Shown here: in pieces, positions 11,337 through 19,357 of the stretch
Position numbering within the stretch: position 1 is the stretch's first letter
Layout: each line of letters opens with the position of its first letter
NCBI RefSeq assembly: GCF_000611645.1
Contig: NW_014012763.1
Coordinates: 1 to 19,357 of the forward strand
DNA: 19,357 nt
Reading direction: 5' to 3'
From: Monoraphidium neglectum
Lineage: Eukaryota; Chlorophyta; Chlorophyceae; Sphaeropleales; Selenastraceae
The notes under the pieces: generated by a model
The model's input: only the letters and a program-made list of their open reading frames with translations
What the model was told of the DNA's origin: nothing
Databases searched by the model: none
Made by a program: the position numbers and the translations under genes

Positions 11337-11382
11337 CCACCATCACCACCACCCCCACCACAGTTTTCAAAAGCACAATTGA
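9455..11382 (+). CDS. Endonuclease V with polyglutamine/histidine C-terminal tail (5 exons)
   Basis: Endonuclease V cleaves nucleic acid one nucleotide 3' of inosine; the animal enzymes act mainly on inosine-containing RNA. Exons 9455-9834, 10111-10171, 10400-10487, 10658-10946 and 11175-11382 join in phase to 341 residues. Family motifs appear in order: VGGLDISF (Asp36), PYLSGLLGFREVP (the PYxxG wedge loop plus Glu128), LLVDGFGVLHPR (Asp152, His158), VAKNLL (Lys181), RPIYVSAGHRVSL, and VPEPIRQADLLSR (Asp282). All acidic metal ligands and the catalytic Lys are present; the usual VDGNG reads VDGFG. Gly/Ser/Asp-rich insertions follow Asp36 and the LEGLLERQ segment. After the last motif comes RRQQQRRQQQE, then about 26 Gln, six His and the end. 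ATG 9455 is chosen because the frame before it lacks another ATG; the family N-terminus is short, but an upstream exon cannot be excluded since an acceptor-like CTGCAG directly precedes the REQ codons. Confidence 0.9.
11230..11352 (+). repeat. CAG repeat coding a Gln/His tail
   Basis: The tract starts with short CAG blocks interrupted by CGG and GAG, then has 26 consecutive CAG codons (11257-11334), followed by six His codons (CAC/CAT). It is read in the Gln frame in the last exon of the endonuclease V gene. CAT, CAC and CCC interruptions end the tract. Confidence 0.93.
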
Positions 11383-12662
11383 CATCATCAACTTCAGTGC
11401 CAGAGTGGAGCAGCAGTACGACTGACAACAGCAGCAGCAAATCATAATTGCAAATCACAATCTTGTGGACGGGCACCAATTTGGGAATCTCCATCCAACA
11501 AGGCTTCCAACAACAGCAGCAGGACTTGCAACTTACTGCATGCAGCAAAGCGACAAGGCTCAGTGATTGGGGTCATCCAGACTTGTCACATCTTGAAGTG
11601 ACGTGTGCATCGTTGGTGAATCATTTTGTCAATGAACTGTAACGTGTGTGTCCCTTATTTCTCTCAAGCCATACAATTGAGAAGTCCTATGCATCCAGCC
11701 CCTGCTCTGTTGGCTTCTTGTCATTTTGATTGCTCAATTCGAGCCTGGCCCTGACTGCCCAAGCACGCACTGCCTTCTCAGCCAAGTTCCAGGGCAGCGC
11801 ACATGCCCAGCACTCCCCACGCAGCCCAGCTTCATGTTGGCTCGATGGCTGCTGGGCCCCATGCGCGGGTGTTGTTGGACCCGCAACCGCTGCAGCAGCC
11901 GTCAAACACTACATGCTGAGTTGCCCCCCTCGTCGGGCATTACCTGGTGTAATGGGGCCCCTGGGCATTGCCAATTCCTGTTCCTTCACGTATGTTCTTC
12001 AATTCTTCCCCCTGAACAGCTGCATGGATAGAAAGCTGCACATGCGTGGGGCGGTGGGCCAAGCAGCCGATACCCAATGGGTCTGCCAGATAGCCGTACC
12101 ATGACCCCGTGATGACTTCCACGGCTGCCAAATCAGCCCCAACAAAACCGCCAGCTGCTAAAGCAGCCAAGTAAAACCGCCTGCCGAACAGCCAAACACG
12201 ACATCTTGGCTGCAAAAGCAGCCCAAAAACATGGGCGGGAGCTCGGCGCGGAGTCAGTGCATGTGCAGCATTCGACTCAAGATGGCCGTGCAGACGCTGA
12301 CGCGGCGGCCTGCTGCTGCTGCGCTTGCTGGCGCCCACACCCATGGACGCCGATGCAAACAAAATCTCTTGTGAGGAGGCCGGCCCTCGGCAGGCAGCTG
12401 CTCACCATCCGCCTTGCCTCATGGTTGGCCGGATGGGTGTGTTCCCACCTCAAGTCACTGGGATCATCAAGGCATCTTATCAGCGGCCGCGGCGACGACG
12501 GGTCGGCGGCGCTGCGGTCAGCGCCCCACAAGGCTCTCCACAAACCAACACCCAACAAGGACAACTCATGAACCATGGCCGTTCCCACATCGCAAAAGAA
12601 ACAGCTGGCTGGTGCCTGATGCTTTTTGCTAACCCGTTCGGTGACGCCCGGAAAGGGCGACG
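11383..12662. other. Convergent 3' region between endonuclease V and TPR genes
   Basis: Both flanking genes end here, so the region should hold two 3' UTRs. No minus-strand TGTAA (TTACA on the plus strand) was seen near the TPR stop. A small plus-strand frame at 12112-12171 reads MTSTAAKSAPTKPPAAKAAK, with Lys/Ala/Pro composition like a histone H1 tail, but it has no conserved partner around it and I do not call it a gene. The same patch contains AAAACCGCC twice. No other gene is supported. Confidence 0.5.
11638..11642 (+). terminator. TGTAA polyadenylation signal, endonuclease V gene
   Basis: TGTAA lies about 256 bases after the endonuclease V stop codon. This pentamer is the usual polyadenylation signal in chlorophyte nuclear genes, and cleavage normally follows within about 10-20 bases. 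The position suits a typical 3' UTR. A five-base match can arise by chance. Confidence 0.5.
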
Positions 12663-15600
12663 TCACCGCCGCTGCAGCGGCCGCATCGCGCCCTCCAGCC
12701 GCAGCCACGCGTCCACGCCACCGACGTCGTCGAAGAACGTCCCCGGCTTCTCCTTCAGCGCCGCCCACTGGCCGACCGAGCGCTCCTGCAGCTTCTTCAG
12801 GCGCCGCGCGGCGGTGAGGGGCCCCTCGCCGTGCAGGCTGATGCCCAGCACGAACTCGGCCGTGTGGCGGAGGGAGCGGCAGCTGCCCATGCCCATCTTG
12901 CCGTCGAAGTAGTTCTTTGGGGCAGGGTGAAGGGGGGGGGGTTGCACGACAGGTAGGGGTTTGGGGCGGTGCGAAGGCACACGGCGGCACCGCAGGAACG
13001 CCTGATGCGGGGCAACCGCGGCGCTGCACGACAGGCCAGGGGATCGTGGCATTGGGCGCCCCAGGGCCCCTGTCACTGTGCGTCCCTGCCTCGGATGAAT
13101 GTGTCTCATCCACAACCCACGCCATCAGCAGGGTGCGGGACCCAGTGCTGCGGCCCGCCCACAGTGGGGGCTGAAGAAGTAATTCCATGCCAGCAGCAAT
13201 ACGCTGTGGGATCTGGTGCTCGACGCACCTCGGACCCGTACTTCTGGATCGCGTCTGCCTTGGCGAAATGCCGCGGCAGCAGCTCGGCAGCTGCATCCGC
13301 CAGCTTGGCCCAGTCCCAGCCCTCAGAGGGCACAGCGCCGGCTGCCACCGCCATCTTGCAGTACACCTGGGTCAATTACATGACAAGGGGTGGGGGCACG
13401 GTACTGGCTGTTGGGTAGATGGCGCCTGGGTGCAAAATTCACAGCTGCCAATTTGTGTTTGGTGATGCTCACGCGTCCGACCACCCTGCAAAGCGTCCGC
13501 TGCGAATGCAACACTAATGCACGCCCCTGAGGGGACGCCGGGCCATGCGGCGGTTTGCTAGGAGGCGCTTCGACAAGTTGCAAGCGCCGCTATTGGGGAG
13601 GCCAGCGCCGCGCCGTCTGTCTTGCGGCTGGAGCCCCCTCGCAGCTGCGGGGTGGGCGGGGGTCCCCGAGTCCCCGTGGTGCCCAGGAGCCCGTGTGGCG
13701 ATAACATGCAGAGGGTCCATCATGAGCAAGCGGCAAACTTTGTTTATTCACCAGGAAGTCTTCCAGCACTGTGGCCTTGTCGGCTTTTGGGTCGTTCAGC
13801 CCTGGTGGATTGCGCGAGCAACATTGCCAATTCAGGGGGCAAGGTGGAAGGCGGCAGGGGCGAGGGCGGCAGGGGTTGGTGACACGGCAAGGGCGGCAGA
13901 GTGAGGACGGCTGATGAGGGGAGGAGAGGGCAGGGTCACGGGTTCACAACATACTCAGATGACGCCTCCCACAATGCGCTGTGAGCGGCTAGCATGGTGG
14001 GTCAAAGGCCATTTCGGCCACGTATCGAAGAGGGCCGCCCTAGCCTTCAACATGAGGGCTGCACAGGGGCCACAGGACATCGCACGCCGTCCCCTCCCCA
14101 CAAACCCCTTCTCACGCACCATGCCTGTTGCCGCCTCCGTGCACATTGTCATCATCCACCCTCATGCGGTACGAGTCCACCAACCACCCGTACTGCCGCT
14201 CCCCCAGCCCCCGCGCCCATCCGTCCGGGATCGGCTTGCCGTCGGGCCCGAGCGCGGCCGCGCGCGCGTCGCGCGTGCTCATGTCTGCGCTGACGTTGAT
14301 GCCACCGGGGCCAAAAGACATTGTGGTGGCGACGTTGTTGCTGGCAGCCGTCGCAGCGGTCATCTTCTCCCGATCAGTGCGGACGCCGACGCCGTACTCT
14401 CGCGCGCGCTGACGCGCCTGCTTCTGCGGGGGCCGGACGCGTGGGGAATGGCAGGGACAGGTCGGTTGCGAGAAGGGGTGGGGTGCCGGTCCAGCCTGCT
14501 GCCGTGCTGAGGTACAATGGGAAATCTCTCTGATTTAAGGCTGATCCACGTGGTGGCGCCGGGCGGTAGTCAAGGTCAGGGGTAAGTAGGCGCCCCGTGG
14601 CCTCACATGACAGCAACAAGCCCGACTGCGGAGCTGGCTCTAAGTTGACTGACGTGTGCGAGCTTTGGAACGGCCTGATGCCACAAGTCAGCAGGCCGTG
14701 TGATCTGATCTGATCTGATCTGGTCTGTGACACAGATCTGCAGTGCTCGCACCCACCTGATCTGCGACGTACCGCTCCCGCTCCAGCTCCCGGAGCTTGG
14801 CCCTGACCGCCGCCGCGCGCCCTTTGATCACCTCGTTTGAGGGGTTGGCCTTGGCGCCCCTCGTGAACGCCTTAAGCGCCTGGGTCGGATTATTGGAGGT
14901 TGGCGGTGACATAGCCACTAGACGGCTCAAGAGGTACAAAGATGCAGCTCGCCCTGATGCGCCACACGCACGTACGCGTCGCTGGTGTGGCCGCCTCCGT
15001 TTGTGGCCGCGCCAGAGGTGGCCCTGCTTGGGCTGAAGCGCACCTCCTCGTAGCGCCCGAGCGCCTCGAGCGCGGCCCCGTGGCGCCAGTGGGCCTTGTC
15101 CCAGGTTCCCCGCAGCTTCACGGCCTGGGTGCGGGCGGGGCACGATGGAATGATGATTGTCAACCGATTCGCTCACATGAGACGTGATATAGGGACGCCA
15201 TTCCTCCTGTTGGGGTTGCTGCTTGCAGCCCTTTTGAGAACGTTCGCCATGTACAGTGCGTCATCAGCACACCCGATTGAACGGGTTGACGTTGGGTTGA
15301 TTGCATGCAGACGGCTGGGACCGACAGCGCAAGCACCGACATGGGGGGGGGGGCACGGGCAGGGAACGAGTGGCGCGCCTGCTCCGAGTCTTGCAGCGCT
15401 TTGGTGTAATCCTTGAGCTGCAGGTACGCGGCGCTGCGGTTGCTGCGTCGCGGCGCGGCGGTGGCGGCGGCGGTGGCCGTGGCAGCGCATGCAGACATGA
15501 GTCAACACCTCAGCCAGCACGGGTGAGTGCCCGGCCACCGTAGCAGCGGGGCCTGTGGCAATAGTCACATGCTGGTGGCTTCCCTCAGCACGTGCTCTGC

Positions 15601-15777
15601 CCCAGCACCAGCTGTCCGCCACCATGGGATGCAGGGGCACCTGAACAGAGTCGCTGTGGAGGTTGAGGGCGCCCCCGCCGCGGCGATCGCCTGTGTGTAG
15701 ACATCTGCGGCCTCCGCATATTTCCCGGCGGTGAATAGGGCGTTGCCCTGCTCTTTCAAGTCCTCATTCGTGGCCAT
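12663..15777 (-). CDS. TPR protein with MYND/MSS51-like C-terminal region (8 exons)
   Basis: Exons in transcription order: 15777-15641, 15442-15379, 15124-15044, 14879-14757, 14417-14120, 13801-13752, 13366-13229, 12914-12663; 380 residues, all phases consistent. The N-terminus is a three-repeat TPR domain of the co-chaperone type: NEDLKEQGNALFTAGKYAEA, then LFSNRSAAYLQLKDYTKAL, then DKAHWRHGAALEALGRYEEA, ending about residue 110. A basic helix follows (RAKLRELERERYVADQ). From about residue 200 come YGWLVDSYRMRVDDD (211-225), HGGGNRHG, TVLEDFLVYCKMAVAAGAV, ADAIQKYGSE and MGMGSCRSLRHTAEF. From memory this resembles the region after the zinc finger in MYND-type proteins of algae and fungi, but no MYND Cys cluster is present. 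Intron 2 needs a GC donor. The exon 5 start may instead be 14423, adding two residues. TPR domains bind partner peptides; the partner is unknown. Confidence 0.82.
14701..14725 (+). repeat. Pentanucleotide repeat (TGATC)4 plus one variant unit
   Basis: Four perfect TGATC units followed by TGGTC, inside the intron between exons 4 and 5 of the TPR gene, about 30 bases into the intron from its donor. No function is evident. Confidence 0.9.
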
Positions 15778-15957
15778 TTGAGTGTCGACACCTGCCTGCG
15801 CCAGCCACGGATGATCAGCTTGCGGTCGACGCTGCGCTGGTAGTGTTATCAAACGCAGATTATGGCACAAAGTGCTGCAAACGTTTCCTCAGCGTGAAAA
15901 TTAAGCCAGTCGATCTGCAGGTTGATTAGTACGAATAGCTGCCGTGGATCCAGACGT
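15778..15957. promoter_or_regulatory. Divergent (head-to-head) promoter region
   Basis: Only 180 bp separate the start codons of the minus-strand TPR gene (15777) and the plus-strand JMJD4-type gene (15958). Both promoters and 5' UTRs must fit here unless leader exons lie further out inside the opposite gene. The centre (about 15835-15905) is richer in A/T than the flanking exons. No TATA box or clear palindromic operator was seen. The bidirectional role is inferred from geometry. Confidence 0.6.
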
Positions 15958-18900
15958 ATGGAGCTCCCATCAGAGCGTGTGTATGCGCAAAGTGAGACAC
16001 TCCAAAGCCTCTTGGAAACCTCGCCGCGCTGCGCCGACGCCACTGCCGCCGTCGACGGCCGTTCGCAAGCGGCGCCGTGCCCCAGCTCGTGCTGCCCCAC
16101 AGCCCAAGGCGGTAGTGGCGGTCCCATCTTCGGGGCTGTGGCTGTGGAGGATGCAGCAAAGCTTTCATATGATGAGTTTGTTTGCAGGTGCGTACCCGGG
16201 GCGGTCAGGCTGCAGCTGGTCGCAAGTATGGTCAGCGCCATGGTCAAGTAATAGTGATGACGCTGACCGCTACACGTACAGCAATTAGATGTTGTTTGTT
16301 CGTCCCAACTCAGCAGCTGCGTCTCTCTGATTGCAGGTACATGGCACCCAACCAGCCCGTCCTCATCCGGGTGAGCCCCGCCTTTCAGGTCCACCCGCCC
16401 CATGAAGCAGGAGCTGGTTGTGGTGGTGGGAGTGATTGTGATGATGGTGATAGTGGTAATGATGCTGTTCGTAGGGTCATGGGACCGGTATTGGGATAGT
16501 TTGGTCTAGCACTTGAACCGTGAGGTGGGCACAACGTCAACGGACCGCGGGCGCAGGGCGCCGCGGCCGGCTGGCCGGCGCTGCGCGACTGGGTGGTGGC
16601 CGGCGGCGGCGTCGACATTGAGGCGCTGCGGGCGCGCGCCCCATTGGCGCGAGTGCGCGTCACCGACGCCGCCAGGTGCGCACGCAACAAAGCAGGGCGC
16701 CTAGGCCAATTTGGCACTGATGTCGGAAGGCCGGCCGTCGCATCAAGATGGCCCTGGCTTCTGTCGGAGGCCTACCAAGACTATCTGGTGCCTCGCATGC
16801 CAAGCAATAACAGCCGCAGCTTTCATCTTTTGTTGCGCAGCGCGGCCGTGCCACACCTGGCAGCGCGTGGCGTAACGGCCAGTGAGGGCGGTCAGCGTCG
16901 GCCCGCGCTTCGCTCACCGCCCCTGCCACCTTTGCAGGCACCACGCCGGCTGCGGCCCCTGCGTGGAGATGACACTCAGCGACTACTGTGACTGGTGGCA
17001 GCAGCACCGGCCGACAGGCATCGCGGCTCAAGAAGTGGGAGGGCAGCAGCATGCAGCGCTTGACCAGCAGCAAGCAGAGGCAGGAGCGAACGGCCATCAC
17101 AGACATCAACAGCAGCAGCAGCATCAGGAGCAGCAGGAGCAGCGGGAGCAGCGGGAGCAGCGGGAGCAGCTGGAGCAGCAAGAGCAGCAGCAGGATCAGC
17201 AGCAGGAGCAGCAGGAGCAGCAGGATCAGCAGCAGGAGCAGCAGCAGGATCAGCAGCAGGAGCAGCAGGAGCAGCAGCAGGAGCAGCAGCAGGAGCAGCA
17301 GCAGGAGCAGCAGGAGCAGCAGGAGCAGCAGGAGCAGCAAGAGCAGCAGGAGCAGCAGCAGCAGCAGCCCGGCCGCCCATCTGGCACCGACGGCCGTTTG
17401 CTGTACCTCAAGGATTGGCACTACGTGGCAGAGCGACCAGATTGTATCGCCTATGTACTGCCCTCCTTTTTCACAGAGGACTGGCTCAATCCCCACTGCG
17501 ACGCACTGGCAGCCGCCGCGCAGTACAAATCGGATGCAGGGCGGCGCACATGGGCAGGTTGCGGCGACGGCGGCGCTGGGCCGGGCGCCGCCGGCGAGCG
17601 AGATGGCGCAGACGCCGGCTGCAGCGGCGACGAGGCGAGCGGCAGCGGCGCAGCGGTGGCGGCGTCCACCGCGGACTACCGGTTCGTGTATTGCGGCCCC
17701 GCCGGCTCTTGGACGCCGCTCCACGCTGATGTGCTGCGCTCCTTCAGTTGGTCTGCAAACGTCGCCGGCCGCAAGCGGTGGCTGCTGCTCGCGCCACAGC
17801 ACTCGCACCTGCTCGCGCACGCGTGGCGGGTGGGGGAGATGGCGCCCGACTTCTTCATAAACGACCTGGCGGCGCCGCGGCGCGGGTGCAGAGGGAGTGG
17901 TGGCTGGGGCGACAGTGGGTGTGGAGGGGACGGGGATGAGGCGCTGGACCCTGACGACTACCCTGGGCTGGCAGCGGCCCAGAAGCTGCTGCTTGAAGTG
18001 ATCCAGGTTGGTGGTGGTTCGCTGCGGATGCTGTGCCACGGCTCCATGGTTCTTTAGGACCCTCTGCTTGCGCTTGTAGTCTTTGGCTGAGGCGGTGCGG
18101 TCGTCTGCACTCACCAACCTGCTTGCCTGCGCGCAGTGTTGCGCATGCCGCTCACCCTGTGCCGCTCCCCAAAGCACGCCTGTCGGCTCTCTCGCCGACG
18201 CTTCGGCACGCCGCAGGGCCCAGGCGATGCGCTGTTCGTGCCCAGCGGGTGGTGAGAAAGAACATTTCTTGCTCCAACGGATAAGGGCCCAGGCTTTGGC
18301 AAGGCGGCTGCGCTGCGGCATTGACGAGCAATGCACGACCCTCGGCACGTCTGTTTGGGTCGCTGCTCAGCCAGTGTCGCACTCAATCTGATGACCGTGC
18401 TATCAAACCCCTTTCTCCACACCCTCAAAGGCACCACACCGTCGTCAACCTGACAGACTGCCTCTCCATCAACCACAACTGGTGGGCGCTGAAGAGGCGG
18501 GGCACGGGTCGCCCCCACCGGCAGCACTGCACGCCGCTGCGTTCAAGGGGCTGTTTCATTGTTCATTGTCGCATTAGGGTGCTCGCCCTGCTGTGCATGC
18601 TGCGCCACGACGGGCTCCCTGGCCGCCCCTGCTGCCTTTGGATTGAATGCCCGTCAAACCCCTCTGCTGGCGCGCAGCCCCGCCAATATCCAGGTTGCGA
18701 TTGACTGCCGGCTCGCTGCACGCGCAGGCTGAACTCGCACAACGCGCATTGGGCGTGGCGGCTGCTGGAGCGAGAGCACGCGCTGGCCACCGCGTCCCTG
18801 GAGGACTGCAGGTGGGGGCGCGCTGTCCACTGTGAACGCGACGCAGCGCCAGGCGACTCAGCAGGCTGCACCTGCGAGCAGCTGGGCCGCACGGCTTGCA

Positions 18901-19357
18901 GCGCCGCCGCGCTGGTGCCTCGTGACACCTTATCCTTTGTTGATGCGCTCAATCATCAGACACCACCAATCGACCACTGAACACCACCAATCAACCACCA
19001 ATGGGTCACCAGCACCAGGCACTAATCAGCCCCGCAATCACCCGCTCCTGACAAGTCAGCCTCCACCCCCGACCACCCCACCCAGGGACACCTGCGCCAC
19101 TGGCGAGGAGTTCGAGGGCCTGGTGCAACGCGCCCTGTCAGCAAACGCCGGGATGGACTTCCAGGGGTGGGGCGCCCTGGTCTCTCGCGCCGCGAGCGCG
19201 GCCTTGGACGCCCTCAAACGCGGCAGCGGGTTGGATGCTGACAGCGTCGCAGGGGCCCCGACCGCTGCGGCCGCGCCGCGCCTGCAGGCGCTGCTCGAGC
19301 TGCAGCGCGCGGCGCGGCTGCTGCGGGGGCTGCTCTCCGCCGCGGCGCGCGCGGCGC
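15958..19357 (+). CDS. JMJD4-type JmjC 2-oxoglutarate oxygenase, 3' end missing
   Basis: JMJD4 is an Fe(II)/2-oxoglutarate lysyl hydroxylase that, in animals, modifies the termination factor eRF1. Exons 15958-16187, 16337-16370, 16557-16675, 16938-18006, 18217-18251, 18431-18481, 18728-18811 and 19086 to the edge give 631 residues with no stop, so the C-terminus lies outside. Motifs match JMJD4 in order: LSYDEFVCRYMAPNQPVLIR, GWPALRDWV, EMTLSDYCDWW, LYLKDWHY (from 283), DWLNPHCDAL, DYRFVYCGPAGSWTPLHAD (iron ligands His390 and Asp392), SFSWSANVAGRKRWLL (Lys407 nearby), LLLEVIQ, GDALFVPSGWHH (third iron ligand His498 or His497), VNLTDCLSINHNW, and a helical C-terminus with NAGMDFQGW. Three insertions stand out: Gln/Glu-rich at 185-271, Gly/Ala-rich before DYRFVY, and Gly/Asp-rich after FINDLAAP. 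The ATG at 15958 is the first in the open frame. The catalytic core looks intact. Confidence 0.9.
17107..17367 (+). repeat. Imperfect CAG/GAG repeat coding a Gln/Glu insertion
   Basis: Eighty-seven codons made almost only of CAG and GAG, with a few GAT, CGG, CAA, CAT and CTG variants, inside the longest exon of the JMJD4-type gene. Typical units are CAGGAG and CAGCAGGAG, with a CAGGAT variant set between about 17190 and 17270. Encoded residues 185-271 fall between EMTLSDYCDWW and LYLKDWHY, which are close together in animal JMJD4. Heavy interruption suggests an older, more stable tract than the pure repeats at 2627 and 11257. Confidence 0.93.

Noticed and set aside
12277..13296. 339-codon open frame on the minus strand
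   Set aside because: It overlaps the last TPR exon in another frame and crosses two well-supported splice sites. The encoded peptide is low-complexity, with no family motif.
17101..17370. Regularly spaced repeat as a possible CRISPR or satellite array
   Set aside because: There are no unique spacers; it is a trinucleotide-based coding repeat in frame with conserved JmjC sequence on both sides.
16660..18348. 562-codon open frame on the minus strand with a long poly-Leu stretch
   Set aside because: It is antisense to the JMJD4-type exons; its length comes from the CAG/GAG repeat and GC-rich codons. The plus strand carries a full conserved motif series.

Overview
The window is nuclear DNA of a unicellular green alga, most likely a chlorophycean chlorophyte. 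It is GC-rich, the genes are split into many short exons, most introns run from GTGAG-type donors to GCAG-type acceptors, CAG repeats are frequent, and a TGTAA motif, the usual chlorophyte polyadenylation signal, lies downstream of one gene. No operons, insertion sequences, CRISPR arrays or viral genes were seen. The species is not assigned. All gene models were built by hand from splice phases and protein family motifs; no alignment or RNA evidence was available.

Layout from left to right: (1) 1-333, minus strand, two candidate exons of an unrecognised gene that leaves the window on the left; (2) 334-2290, about 2 kb without a supportable gene apart from an Ala-rich open frame; (3) 2291-7802, plus strand, a 17-exon gene for a 741-residue lipoxygenase with a signal peptide and a Cys-rich N-terminus, carrying 29 pure CAG units in intron 1; (4) 7803-9454, intergenic; (5) 9455-11382, plus strand, a 5-exon gene for endonuclease V with all catalytic residues and a polyglutamine/histidine tail; (6) 11383-12662, the space between convergent 3' ends; (7) 12663-15777, minus strand, an 8-exon gene for a TPR protein with a C-terminal region resembling that of MYND/MSS51-type proteins; (8) a 180-bp head-to-head intergenic region; (9) 15958 to the right edge, plus strand, most of a gene for a JMJD4-type JmjC oxygenase with a long Gln/Glu insertion inside the catalytic region.

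The genes are not an obvious pathway. Lipoxygenase belongs to oxylipin metabolism, endonuclease V to inosine recognition in nucleic acids, and JMJD4 (in animals) to hydroxylation of the translation termination factor eRF1. The TPR and JMJD4 genes share a short divergent promoter region and may be co-expressed. The most unusual aspects are the lipoxygenase ending in Met instead of Ile, and CAG repeats in the same sense orientation in three of the four recognisable genes: intronic in one, coding for Gln-rich segments in two conserved enzymes.
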